DNA from: PSRI01 sp041484195
GTDB taxonomy: Bacteria; Bacteroidota; Bacteroidia; Chitinophagales; Chitinophagaceae
DNA: 64,000 nt
NCBI GenBank assembly: GCA_041484195.1
Contig: JBGPHC010000022.1
Location: forward strand, 6,946-70,945
Direction: 5' to 3'
The notes beneath the pieces were generated by a model. The model was not told where the DNA came from. It did no database searches and worked only from the letters and a program-made list of their open reading frames with translations. This document shows positions 9,189 to 19,052 of the stretch, one piece after another. Within the stretch, counting starts at the first letter, position 1; every line of letters begins with the position of its first letter. The translations under genes were made by a program, and so were the position numbers.

Positions 9189-9214
9189 CCCGCTCCTGCA
9201 AGCGGGCTTTTTTT
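9189..9214 (+). terminator. Second, duplicated terminator
   Basis: The stem CCCGCT / AGCGGG has a 6-nt loop and a run of seven T after one C. It occupies the same position relative to the 23-bp repeat as the first terminator and so is probably part of the same duplication. Confidence 0.75.
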
Positions 9215-9316
9215 GTTTTGAAACGTTGCTAAGCTTGTTTAGGTATAAGTGTAAAAACAAAAAGCACAAAAGGAACGAGAATAAAATGGAAAGACACCGA
9301 AATGGCCTTGCAAAAG

Positions 9317-10069
9317 CTAGCCCCCACTTATCCAATCCCTGAATGAAGGCACATGCTCCTGGCTGATTACGATCTCTTCAGACTGAGGTATCGAGAGCTC
9401 AACGCTGATCTTACTCCTTGGCAGATTCCTGAACAGGTTGATATAATTGACATTGATGATATATTTTCTGTTGGCACGGTAAAAAATACCAGGATCCAGT
9501 TCCTCTCCCAACACTCTCAGATTCCTTATTTCCGCCACATATTTGAGATTGTTCCTGTCAATAAGGAATACCAGCTTATGCCGGGAGTAAAAACAAGCAA
9601 TGTCTTCAACCCTCACAATTTGAAATTCCTGTCCCCGCCTGGCTATGATTCTTGACCTTTTCCTGTTTCTCAAAAGGGAATTTCCATTGGAAAATGGGTA
9701 GTGACTTGAAAATTGTTCCCCCGGGTTCTTGTATTTATCGATCATGTTCCTAAGCGAAAACGAATCCACCGGTTTGAGCAAATAATCGATATTCCCAAAC
9801 TCAAAAGCCCGGACCAGCCATTCATTATATGATGCCACGAATACAATCGGGCAATTCATGCTAGCCCAATACAGAATATTGAAAGGGGAATGGTCGCTGA
9901 AAGGCATATCCATGAAAACAAGGTCCGGCCTGGGCTGGCCTTGCAAACGATGCAGGCTGTCTTCAAAACTATGACATTCAGAAACCTGCAGGGGTTCGTC
10001 CAATTGTAGCAATGCTTCAGAAAGCAAAGCCGGTTCAGGTTTCTCATTTTCGATGATCAGCACATTCAT
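9317..10069 (-). CDS. LytTR-type response regulator (orphan)
   Basis: This 250-residue protein has an N-terminal receiver domain (about 1-120) with phospho-acceptor Asp in VFMDMPFSD (about residue 54) and the conserved Lys in YLLKPVDSF. A C-terminal LytTR DNA-binding domain (about 145-250) includes FYRANRKYIINVNYI. The usual acidic pair at the N-terminus (DDE) is replaced by ENE, which may weaken metal binding. No sensor kinase gene adjoins it. It faces away from the susC/susD pair across a 300-bp gap, so control of that locus is possible but unproven. Confidence 0.88.
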   Translation of the reverse strand: MNVLIIENEKPEPALLSEALLQLDEPLQVSECHSFEDSLHRLQGQPRPDLVFMDMPFSDHSPFNILYWASMNCPIVFVASYNEWLVRAFEFGNIDYLLKPVDSFSLRNMIDKYKNPGEQFSSHYPFSNGNSLLRNRKRSRIIARRGQEFQIVRVEDIACFYSRHKLVFLIDRNNLKYVAEIRNLRVLGEELDPGIFYRANRKYIINVNYINLFRNLPRSKISVELSIPQSEEIVISQEHVPSFRDWISGG

Positions 10070-10369
10070 GACCTTGAAATATTGAGGCTTTGTGAAATAG
10101 TGTTTGCGGCCTTTACTACCGGATGGATTTTAAGCGCATACGGTGGTGGAGTCTTCTCTTTTAGAAAGTATGTTTTGGCGGGTTGCAGTGCAAAAAAATA
10201 CGGCTTCACTCATCAATTATCCGGCTTCAGGATTATAGAGCCTGTTCATGAACAGCAAATAGCATAATCGGCCTGTCATTAACAAATGAATTGTTATAAG
10301 TGAAATTCTCTTGATAAGTATATCGGCGAAACAGGTTTAAAAGTTATCATGCCTTAAAAAATATTAATT
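10070..10369. other. 300-bp divergent intergenic region between LytTR gene and susC
   Basis: It should hold promoters for the LytTR regulator (leftward) and susC (rightward). I see AT-rich sequence near the susC ATG but no exact TAnnTTTG box, no hairpin terminator and no convincing small ORF. A 61-codon open frame at 10082-10267 has no features of a real protein. Confidence 0.5.
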
Positions 10370-13369
10370 ATGAAGAAATTGATCAATGCGCTTATTCTGT
10401 TGCTTTTTTTTCATTTGCCTTCAATGGCCCAGGTGATCGTAACCGGTAAGGTTACCGATAGCAGAGACGGATCTCCTTTGTCGGGGGTGACCATACAGGT
10501 AAAAGGAGGACAGGAAACGATTCAAAGTGGCAGAGACGGCAGTTTCCGGATTTCCCTTCCAGGCAGGGACAGGATCCTGGTTTTTTCTTACGTGGGATAT
10601 GGTACGGAAGAAGTTAGCGTGGGGAACAGAACGGAAATTACAATCTCCCTCACTACCGAAGAGAGGAGATTGCAGGAAGTGGTGGTAGTGGCTTATGGAT
10701 TGCAGGATAGGAGAAAGATCACAGGGTCTGTTGCAAAATTGGATGGCAAGGAATTTGAAAATATTCCAATGCCCTCGGTTGATCAGATGTTGCAGGGAAA
10801 GGTTGCCGGCCTCCAATCGGTTGCAGGCTCGGGTCAACCCGGCGCATTACAGGAAATCCGGATTCGCGGCATCGGTTCCATCAATGCATCTTCAGAACCA
10901 CTATTTGTGATTGATGGTGTGCCGGTTAATACTGGCGACTTTTCGAGGAATACCACTACCTCCAATGCCTTGGCCGGCCTCAATCCTAATGATATCGAAA
11001 GTATATCAGTCCTGAAAGATGCTTCAGCAGCCGCCCTGTACGGTTCCAGGGCAGCCAATGGGGTGATCCTGATCACCACCAGAAAGGGTAGGCCGGGAAA
11101 GACTAAAATAGGCATTAATTCAGAAGTCGGTTTCAGCGATGTTTCTTTCGTCAATGATCAATCGAAGCCATTGACCGGTGCGGAGTACTATGAACTCACA
11201 CATGAAGGATTGGTGAACGCGGGCCTCGATTCGGCTCAGGCGAGCGGATTCTTGAAGAATGTGCTCGGTGCAGAGGATGGGTTTGACACCAATTGGTTCG
11301 ACCTCGTGACGCGCCGGGGAAATACTCAGCAATATAATTTGTCCGCATCCGGCGGTGACGCCAAGACCACTTTTTATGTTTCAGGAAGCTATTTCAAACA
11401 ACAGGCTGTGGTCATCAGTTCCGACTTCACCAGGTATAGCGGAAACTTAAACCTGAGGCATGTCGTCAGTGAAAAGATTGCATTCGGATTAAGCCTGAAT
11501 GCTTCCAATCTCAATCAAAACACACCTACCCAATCAGCCAATTTCAGGAATCCCGTATTGGGAGCTTATTTCTTAAGACCTTTTCAACATCCATATAATA
11601 GTGATGGGTCGCTGGATTACAGCCCTGCTGATTTTTCTCAGATATATAACCCGCTCGCCATTAACCGGTATGACAAAGAAAAGCTCAGTAATACTAAATT
11701 ATTGGGAACGGTCTCCGGCGAATATAATATTTTGAAGGGGCTCAAATTCATGACCAAATATGGCATTGATTATTTTGCCATTGAAGAACCGGCTTATTAT
11801 AATCCATTTTTTGGAGACGCGGTCACAAGGGGTGGAGACCTGTACAACTATTATACCCGCGTGTTCAACTGGGTATGGACGAATACCCTGGATTATCATC
11901 GTGAATTGGACAAAGATGGTGACCTGGTGGCAGATCTCAAACTTGGGTATGAGTAGCAGAAATCAAAATTATATGCTATCACCGCTTACGGCTCGCAGTT
12001 ACCACTGTTGACGACGCTTCCATTGCCTCCGCCCAGTTCGCCCAAGCAGGCGACGGCAGGGGGTTCGGACTATTCCTTCGGTTCCGCATTGTCAAACCTG
12101 CAACTGAATTACAGGAATAAATATCTATTGAGTGGAAGCTTGCGCAGAGATGGATCATCCAGGTTTGGCAGCAATAACAGGTACGGTACTTTCTGGTCGG
12201 TGGGCGCCGCCTGGAATGCCGACAAAGAAAATTTTCTGGCTGATTCCAAATATATTTCGGCTCTCAAACTTAGAGTATCCTATGGCGTTAATGGAAATGC
12301 GGCGATCGGTAATTATGGCTGGAGGCCTACCTATGGCTTTGGCGCGGACTATAACCAGGTTCCGGGAGGTGCGCCCACCAATGTTGGAAATCTTGACCTC
12401 ACCTGGGAACAAAACAAACCCTTTGATGTGGGATTGGAATTGGGATTATTGGGTAACAAGATCAATATTGTAGCGGACTATTATAGGAGAAAGACCAGCC
12501 AGCTTCTTCAATCTGTGCCGCTTTCCCTCACTTCCGGTTTCGGGAGCTATCCTGCCAATATCGGTTCCATGGAAAACAAAGGGATTGAGTTTACGGTGAA
12601 TGCCACGCCCTTTAGCTCAAAATCATTTCGCTGGGATCTCTCCTTCAATATCGCCCTGAATAAAAATAAAGTCACGTCACTGAATGATAACCAGGATATC
12701 ATCAATGGTACCAATATCATCAGAGTGGGCAAGGATATTCAATCCGTCTATACTTTTATATGGGCGGGTGTGGATCCTCAAACGGGCAGTGGACTCTGGT
12801 ACACGGATGAGACACGCAAAACCACAACTTCAGATGTTACACAGGTAGAGAACGCCATCATTGGCAGTGCTTCCCCAAAAGGATTTGGAGGATTCAGCAC
12901 AACAGTTAGTTATAAAGGTATTTCCCTGAGCGGACAATTCAATTTCCAATATGGGAATCTGCTGTTAAATTCCTGGGGCTTCCTGAATGAGAGTGATGGA
13001 GCATTCTTCACTTTGAACCAGGATAAAAAAGCTCTTGACCGGCGTTGGAAGAAGCCCGGCGATGTCACGGATTTCCCGCAATACGTGGCTGCTAACAGTT
13101 CCAATTCCAATGCGCCATCCAGCAGGTATTTCTTTAAGGGTGACTATATAAGGTTGCGATATCTCACCCTATCCTATCAAATCCCCCAAAATATCCTCAG
13201 CAGGCTCAAAATTGATAACGCGCAGTTCTATGTCAGAGGCACCAATCTTTGGACCAAGGCCTTCGACAAGAATATCACATTCGATCCCGAGCAACCCATC
13301 AATGGGGTGAATGACCTGCAGGTGCTGCTGCAGAAAACGGTATCGGTTGGCCTGAATTTGAATTTTTAA
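10370..13369 (+). pseudogene. SusC/RagA-type TonB-linked outer-membrane transporter, interrupted by one in-frame TAG
   Basis: Read through as one frame this is 999 codons, normal for SusC. The order is a signal peptide (about 1-20, ending MAQ), a carboxypeptidase-regulatory-like domain (about 22-100), a plug domain with VVVVAYGLQ and the FVIDGVPV/KDASAAALYGSRAANGVILITT motifs (about 110-245), then a 22-strand barrel ending in SVGLNLNF. A TAG at 11954-11956 (codon 529) follows LKLGYE. The same frame resumes directly with QKSKLYAITAYGSQLPLL, family-typical barrel sequence, so there is no frameshift. The second half has no ATG near the break. Unless the codon is suppressed or a sequencing error, no barrel can form. 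The paired susD follows 17 nt later and is intact. Confidence 0.85.
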
Positions 13370-13386
13370 AACATAATAATTGCGAT

Positions 13387-14793
13387 ATGAACCTGAAAAA
13401 AATAGCAATTTGGCTGATGGTCTCCATGCTAACGGGAGCCTGCAATAAAAAATTCCTGGATCTCCAGCCTTATGACCAGGTGCCCCTGGATGAGGCCATC
13501 GTGGATGAAAATTCGATGCAGACTGCTGTCAATGGAATGTATTCGAGTCTGAGGGCGGTCGATTTTTTCGGGCGCTCCATTCCGATAGACGGGGACCTGC
13601 TGGCGGACAATATTTATATCTCTTCGGTTAATTCTAACCGTTATATTCCCGAAATCACCTATTCCTATATTGAAACTAACGGCAATGTTCAGAGCACATG
13701 GGCGGAAGCATACAATACCATACAGAGGGCGAACAATGTCATCAATGCTACAGTTCCGTCTTCGGCGGTATCGGATCAATTGCGGGGAGAGGCGCTTACG
13801 ATCAGGGCATTGGCCTATTTCGAGCTTGTCAAATTTTTTGCAAGACCCTATCTCACTGATCCAACAGGCGCGGGTGTGCCCCTGGTTCTGACTTATGATC
13901 CGCAAATAAGGCCCGCCAGGAATACGGTAGCCGAAGTGTATCAACAAATTGAAACGGACCTAACAAATGCATATAGTCTTCTGACCGAAGACAAGAATTC
14001 TTCCTATGTTTCCAGATATGTCGCGCAGGCATTGCTGGCGAGGCTCTACCAATATAAAGGTGATTGGAACAAGGCCCAGGCAGCCGCACTGGATGTAGTG
14101 AATAATGGTGGATATTCATTGGCAGACAGCGGGTCATGGGTGAACTATTGGACCAATCCATACCCCGTCAGCAATAAGTTGGAAACCATTTTTGAAGTGG
14201 AATTCGATGCCATCGGGAATAACAGCACGGACGATTTGGATGCATTCTATTCGCAGGATGGATATGGTGATGCACTTTGTACGGATGATTTGTACAATAG
14301 CTATAGTCCCACTGATGCCAGGCGGGCCCTGATCCTTCCCGGAAACAGAGGCGGCGAAAATGTGTGGGTAGTGAATAAGTATCCTAATGCCACAAATCCC
14401 AATGGGAAGGATAATACAAAAATTATCAGGTATGCCGAGGTTCTGCTCATACTAGCGGAGAGCTATAACCGAAAATTAGACGATGTCTCCGCCCGCGACG
14501 TTCTCAATTTTCTCGCCACAACACGAGATCCCCAGTTTGGCGGGTATGTGAGTTCGGGTGCCGCGCTGCTCGATGATATTTACCTGGAGCGCCGGAAGGA
14601 ACTGGCTTTTGAAGGTCACCGCTATTGGGACCTGGTGAGGCTGAACAAAGATGTGGTGCGAAATAACGGCACCGGCAATTATCCGCCCTTTGTGCCACTC
14701 ACATTATCGGTGTCGAGTGCCAAGAGGATTTTTCCGATACCCAAGGCCGAACTCAACGTAAATAAGAATATGGTGCAAAACCCTGGTTATTGA
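13387..14793 (+). CDS. SusD/RagB family nutrient-binding outer-membrane lipoprotein
   Basis: This 468-residue surface lipoprotein has lipobox LTGAC (Cys about residue 19) followed by NKKFLDLQP, a standard SusD start. TPR-like helices run through the middle (RANNVIN, RGEALTIRALAYFELVKFF, ARLYQYKGDWNKA). The C-terminal signature RRKELAFEGHRYWDLVRLN and the closing IPKAELNVNKNMVQNPGY are diagnostic. It would bind a glycan or peptide and cap the SusC channel. No glycosidase lies beside the pair, so the substrate is unknown. It starts 17 nt after the susC frame and is clearly co-transcribed with it. Confidence 0.95.
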   Translation: MNLKKIAIWLMVSMLTGACNKKFLDLQPYDQVPLDEAIVDENSMQTAVNGMYSSLRAVDFFGRSIPIDGDLLADNIYISSVNSNRYIPEITYSYIETNGNVQSTWAEAYNTIQRANNVINATVPSSAVSDQLRGEALTIRALAYFELVKFFARPYLTDPTGAGVPLVLTYDPQIRPARNTVAEVYQQIETDLTNAYSLLTEDKNSSYVSRYVAQALLARLYQYKGDWNKAQAAALDVVNNGGYSLADSGSWVNYWTNPYPVSNKLETIFEVEFDAIGNNSTDDLDAFYSQDGYGDALCTDDLYNSYSPTDARRALILPGNRGGENVWVVNKYPNATNPNGKDNTKIIRYAEVLLILAESYNRKLDDVSARDVLNFLATTRDPQFGGYVSSGAALLDDIYLERRKELAFEGHRYWDLVRLNKDVVRNNGTGNYPPFVPLTLSVSSAKRIFPIPKAELNVNKNMVQNPGY

Positions 14794-14806
14794 AGCAGTG
14801 GCCTGC

Positions 14807-15811
14807 CTAAACCATTTCTTCTATGTGATAATTTGGTCTCTGTTTTGTTTCGAGGTATATTTTTGAAATATATTCTCCCAGTATTCCCAATGCAAGCAAT
14901 TGCACCCCTCCCAGTAAGTATATGGGTAAGGTGATGGATGCCCAGCCGGGGATATTGCGTCCTCTGATTATCACAAGAATTGCCCAGCCTGACATAATTA
15001 GGCTGATTGTAAAAATCACAAGGCCAAGCCAGGTGATCAATTTCAAAGGGGCATTGCTGAATGATGTAATGCCATTTACGGCGAGATGGATCATTTTTCG
15101 CAGGGGATATTTTGTTCTTCCCCCGGTCCTCTCAAGCCTGTCATAGTAGACCTCGGCTGAGGAAAATCCCATCATGGGGAAAATACCTCTTAAGAACAGG
15201 TTCACCTCCTTATATTTCCTTAATTCTGTCAAAACGGAATTGGACACGAGACGGAAGTCAGAATGATTGTACAACAATCTCACCCCCATGAGACGCATCA
15301 TGCGGTAAAAAATTTGGGCGGAGAATCTTTTGAAATAGGTATCGCTATGGCGCATTTTTCTGACTCCGTAAACAATCCTGATCCCTACACGGTATAAACG
15401 CAACATTTCTCCGATGATACCAATATCATCCTGCAAGTCGGCATCAATGGAAACAATGCAATCAGCCTTATTTGTGACATAATGCATACCTGCCAGCAAG
15501 GCATTTTGATGGCCAACATTACTTGACAGGCGAAGACCTTTCACATGGCAGGATGCATTAGCCTTGATATAAGAGAAAGTTTTGTCTGTGCTTCCATCGC
15601 TGACAAAAAGCAGGAAGCTACCCACATTCACTTCCTTCCTCAAAATGAGGTCATCCAGCAAAGCCGCCAGCCGTTGGTGTGAATCCTCAATGATTTCTTC
15701 TTCATTATAGCAGGGAATCACAATTGCCAAAACAGGCAGTGGTACTTGATTTTCTCCGGACTCATTGAAGGCGTTTTCGGGACTGTGTTGAAAATCTTTT
15801 TGCGTTTTCAT
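14807..15811 (-). CDS. GT2 family glycosyltransferase, DPM1/GtrB-like with C-terminal membrane anchor
   Basis: The 334-residue protein has an N-terminal GT-A domain with VIPCYNEEE (about residues 32-40) and a DAD motif in SIDADLQDD that binds metal and nucleotide sugar. Two hydrophobic helices at about 255-320 anchor it in the inner membrane. The family makes polyprenyl-phosphate sugars (for example undecaprenyl-phosphate glucose or mannose). Its ATG overlaps the stop of the upstream GT39-type gene (ATGA), so the two are coupled: this enzyme would load the lipid carrier and its partner would transfer the sugar outside. Confidence 0.88.
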   Translation of the reverse strand: MKTQKDFQHSPENAFNESGENQVPLPVLAIVIPCYNEEEIIEDSHQRLAALLDDLILRKEVNVGSFLLFVSDGSTDKTFSYIKANASCHVKGLRLSSNVGHQNALLAGMHYVTNKADCIVSIDADLQDDIGIIGEMLRLYRVGIRIVYGVRKMRHSDTYFKRFSAQIFYRMMRLMGVRLLYNHSDFRLVSNSVLTELRKYKEVNLFLRGIFPMMGFSSAEVYYDRLERTGGRTKYPLRKMIHLAVNGITSFSNAPLKLITWLGLVIFTISLIMSGWAILVIIRGRNIPGWASITLPIYLLGGVQLLALGILGEYISKIYLETKQRPNYHIEEMV

Positions 15812-17388
15812 TTGATGGCCTCGGGAAGGATTTGGGTAGATTGATTCATGTTTTTATTTCCTGATAATTTCGCAAGGATAAATCCATTTTTATAATATAG
15901 TGTGTCAAGGTTTGCATAGTGCTGCAAATTGTCAATCCTGGAAAAAACGACTTCGCCTTTCTGTGGCTCTCGTATGGGCGTGAGTTGGGAGGCATAGAAA
16001 TTGAAACTGGGGTAATAATGATCCATGGTTATCACCTTGTATTGATTTTGCCGGGCCAATAGCGCCGCTTCTTTTACCGGTTCCTGGATCAATTTCCACA
16101 GGCTTGGCATGAATACCTGGTTGATCATGATCAGGAATAAAATGGAAAGGAAGCCCAACCGGATTATTTCATTCAGGTTCCTGCCCCATATCCCCAGCCC
16201 CATTATGACAACCATGAGAGCCAGCATGATAATAAAGTACGGCTGGTTGAAATAGACGGGAATATTCAGTATGATCGCATGTGCAAAGGAGTCATGTGTA
16301 AGAGTCAAAGCCTGCTGCGAAAACATGGGAGCAATAAATAGGATCAGCCAGAGTGTGATGAATGGAAGGAACAATGAACGCGTCCGGTGGGGCTTTTTCC
16401 GCATTGCGGCCAGGATGAATAGCGGCGTATATCCGGCGATGATATAGTGAGGTAATTTGGTGCCGGAAAATGAAAAGAAAATGAATACGAAACAAAACCA
16501 GCTAAATAAGAAAAAAGTCAATGGATCCTTCAGTTTCCGGATTTGCGTGACCAGGCCATTAATGATCAGTACCGTAAATGGTAAAGTACCTAATAATAAT
16601 ACCGGCAGGTAGTAATAAACTGGCCCCCCATGTCCTTCGAATGACTGGCTAAATCTCTGCAGGTTGTGATGAAAGAAGAATCCATACAGAAATTCATTTC
16701 CCATTTTATGGTATTGCAGGAAATACCAGGGCAATCCAACGACTGCAAAAATCAGGATACCACCGGCGGAGATAAATGAAGGCAGCAAGCGCCATTTTTT
16801 CCATCGGGTCATGCAGATCAGCAGGACTATGACGGGTATGGCAATCGCAATGGGGCCTTTGGTGGCAAATCCAAATCCCGCGAATAGGTAAAATATATAG
16901 AGGTCTCGCTTTTGTGAATTCTCAATATAATTGAAGAGATAGATCATGGCTCCGGTGACGAAGCAATTTAGCAGGGCATCTGACAGGGCTGCTCTTCCGA
17001 TCGTGGTAACCTGGATTGCTGCTGCTATCATGAGGGTGCTGAGGCAGGCGGTTTCATCATCATATTTGCTGAGGACGAAAAAATATATCAGTATCATCCA
17101 TAGCATTGATGCCATGGCCGATGGAAGTCTGATGGCAAACTCCGTTTTTCCGAAGAGCTTCATGCTGCCGACCTGCAGCCAGTTGGTGAACACGGGCTTG
17201 TCAAACCTGGCTTCACCCATCACGCGTGGAGTAATGTAATCCCGCGATTGCATCATTTCCCTGGTTCCTTCCGCAAAAAAACCTTCATCTTCATCAAACA
17301 AAGGACTCTTTCCCAGACCCCAAAAAAAGCTTATAAACACCACGAACCCTGTCATCACCCGCAATACTGTGACTCTTTGAATATTCAT
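15808..17388 (-). CDS. ArnT/PMT-like (GT39 superfamily) membrane glycosyltransferase
   Basis: This 526-residue polytopic protein has about twelve hydrophobic helices. The first periplasmic loop carries FDEDEGFFAEGTREM and, shortly after, RFDKPVFTNWLQ, both typical of PMT_2/ArnT enzymes, where the acidic residues are catalytic. It is predicted to transfer a sugar from a polyprenyl-phosphate donor to lipid A, a surface glycan or protein. It forms an ATGA-overlapping pair with the GT2 enzyme, a common donor-synthase/transferase arrangement. Confidence 0.87.
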   Translation of the reverse strand: MNIQRVTVLRVMTGFVVFISFFWGLGKSPLFDEDEGFFAEGTREMMQSRDYITPRVMGEARFDKPVFTNWLQVGSMKLFGKTEFAIRLPSAMASMLWMILIYFFVLSKYDDETACLSTLMIAAAIQVTTIGRAALSDALLNCFVTGAMIYLFNYIENSQKRDLYIFYLFAGFGFATKGPIAIAIPVIVLLICMTRWKKWRLLPSFISAGGILIFAVVGLPWYFLQYHKMGNEFLYGFFFHHNLQRFSQSFEGHGGPVYYYLPVLLLGTLPFTVLIINGLVTQIRKLKDPLTFFLFSWFCFVFIFFSFSGTKLPHYIIAGYTPLFILAAMRKKPHRTRSLFLPFITLWLILFIAPMFSQQALTLTHDSFAHAIILNIPVYFNQPYFIIMLALMVVIMGLGIWGRNLNEIIRLGFLSILFLIMINQVFMPSLWKLIQEPVKEAALLARQNQYKVITMDHYYPSFNFYASQLTPIREPQKGEVVFSRIDNLQHYANLDTLYYKNGFILAKLSGNKNMNQSTQILPEAIK

Positions 17389-17466
17389 GTTTTTTTCATT
17401 GGATTCAGATCCAAAGTATTGAATGAAATATATCTAAAATTTTGTGTCAACTAAATCCAAACACCA

Positions 17467-17589
17467 TCAGGCCGCGCTGATAAGACCTGCCAGTTTCATC
17501 AATCCGGTTATCAGTGCAAGCACCACAAGGAATAGGAGTGCAATGGCTGTAATTACCATATTAAGAATAGCAATTGGAAATTCTTTCAT
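17467..17589 (-). CDS. Small predicted membrane protein (40 aa)
   Basis: This short ORF encodes 40 residues: MKEFPIAILN, one long hydrophobic stretch (about residues 6-30, rich in Ile, Leu, Val and Ala), then GLMKLAGLISAA. The hydrophobic segment is continuous and its flanks are plausible for a single-pass helix. It lies 47 bp downstream of the sigma/barrel genes on the same strand, so it could be the last gene of that operon. No family is recognised, and a chance ORF is possible. Confidence 0.45.
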   Translation of the reverse strand: MKEFPIAILNMVITAIALLFLVVLALITGLMKLAGLISAA

Positions 17590-17636
17590 CGGGCATCTTT
17601 TTTTTGTCTCCATTCAAAGCAAACTGATTTACTGTT

Positions 17637-19040
17637 TTATAATCTGAATTTCACAGCGCCCGTAAAGCTCACGGCAAATGGGAAATTCCTGACCGGGGTA
17701 TTTTGGTTGATTGAAGTGATGGAGTTCCGTATGACTGGTTCAAAAGCCAACGACCAATTGTGGTTGAGCTTATAATCTATGCCTGCTCCCAATCTGGCTC
17801 CAAGGAATATTTTTCTCAATCCCTCAATTTTAGTAATGGATTCACGTACACCCACATTGGATCCAGGCTGAGGAACTTCTATTTCAATTTTAGCGCTTGT
17901 AATTAAATTGACATCGATCCCCATCAATCCGTACCACGTGATTTTTCCCTTGGGGACCTGATATTTTATGGCAGCAGGAAGGGTCAGGTATTGGATTTGC
18001 TGACTGGCCAGATCTCCAAGATGAATGCTATCTGTAGAACGTGGATTCCTGATAAAGGAGTTGGGTATTTCTCCCAGGCCATAGGTTGTGGCCAGCTTGA
18101 ATTTATATTCACCTGTATTATCCCGCATGGCACGCACCACGAAAGGGGTAATGGAAATATTTGAAACTGATGTCGAAGCTCCGAACCTTAACACCCATCT
18201 TCGGGAAATTGAATAATCGGCCAGAACGCCTGCGGTGAACGATAATTCCCTCCTTTCCCGGTTACTGATATCCTGGATGTCCTGATTATTGTATTGATAT
18301 TCTTCCGTGAGCCTGTCGGCACTGAAATCGGGGGAGAAGACGAGCGATATTGCCCATTTTCTTTGCGATTGCCATTTTCCTGATCGTTTTTCCCCATTCC
18401 CTAAGCCTGGTATCAAATGATTTGAAAGGATGGCTGTCTTATCTATGCAGCAAGGCCCTGCCAATGAAAGATTTTTCGAATTCAGGATTTGAGTGGTTCC
18501 CGTAAGAATGGCTTTATATCCATTTTTGTTACCAATGCCTGGCGGCTTTGCTGAACCCATTGATTGACTCGAGGAATCTTCTACCTTTCTTGCAGTCTTA
18601 TTTTTATTTGATGAATTTTCAATTATTTTTTCACTAGTTGAATGGTTTCTCTCCGACACTGAAACCGGTATTCCCGACCCGGCCCCTGAAGCTTGCCGAT
18701 AGCCTGCATCATCTTCTGGCCTTGGAGGAAATGAATTACGCGAGCTGGCGGGAGCCATCCTTATTATTCCTTTGTTACCTGCGGTAGGTATATTATTGTT
18801 ACTGGTTGCGGATAAGACCGGCGCAGATCGTTTCGGAGAATGCCAGTTCAGGTATGCAAGGAATGACAATAATGCCAGGATGGTACTGAAAGCAACTCTC
18901 ATCAGCCAAATATATTTCCGTCGGAGTCTCTTGGTCTCGTCCTTATCCAGGGCATGATCAATATTTTCCCAGATCCTCGCCGGGGGTTCCTCGCTGTATG
19001 ATTCAATCGATGATCTGAATAATTTGTCGATCTCCTTCAT
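17637..19040 (-). CDS. Membrane-anchored protein with C-terminal PorT-like outer-membrane beta-barrel domain; likely partner of the ECF sigma factor
   Basis: The 467-residue product begins with a ~40-residue cytoplasmic-type segment (KEIDKLFRSSIESYSEEPPARIWENI), typical of proteins encoded next to Bacteroidota ECF sigma genes. One transmembrane helix follows at about residues 45-65. A low-complexity Ser/Asn/Lys linker extends to about 210, and a C-terminal ~250-residue domain with beta-barrel strands (GARLGAGIDYKLNHNWSLAFEP) ends in Leu. An inner-membrane helix and an outer-membrane barrel in one chain is odd. It could span the envelope, be cleaved, or insert only one part. It begins 12 nt after the sigma gene, so they are co-transcribed. 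Anti-sigma function is inference. Confidence 0.7.
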   Translation of the reverse strand: MKEIDKLFRSSIESYSEEPPARIWENIDHALDKDETKRLRRKYIWLMRVAFSTILALLSFLAYLNWHSPKRSAPVLSATSNNNIPTAGNKGIIRMAPASSRNSFPPRPEDDAGYRQASGAGSGIPVSVSERNHSTSEKIIENSSNKNKTARKVEDSSSQSMGSAKPPGIGNKNGYKAILTGTTQILNSKNLSLAGPCCIDKTAILSNHLIPGLGNGEKRSGKWQSQRKWAISLVFSPDFSADRLTEEYQYNNQDIQDISNRERRELSFTAGVLADYSISRRWVLRFGASTSVSNISITPFVVRAMRDNTGEYKFKLATTYGLGEIPNSFIRNPRSTDSIHLGDLASQQIQYLTLPAAIKYQVPKGKITWYGLMGIDVNLITSAKIEIEVPQPGSNVGVRESITKIEGLRKIFLGARLGAGIDYKLNHNWSLAFEPVIRNSITSINQNTPVRNFPFAVSFTGAVKFRL

Positions 19041-19052
19041 CTGTGAAAATTT

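Noticed and set aside
10082..10267. 61-codon frame upstream of susC
   Set aside because: Mixed composition with no helix, signal or motif; likely chance.
12008..13369. A separate 453-residue outer-membrane protein gene after susC
   Set aside because: Its first codon is a TTG with no upstream signal peptide, and the frame is the same as the preceding susC frame. It is the second half of one gene.
10370..13369. Reassigned TAG codon (alternative genetic code)
   Set aside because: Several intact genes in the window end in TAG at the expected length, so TAG acts as stop.
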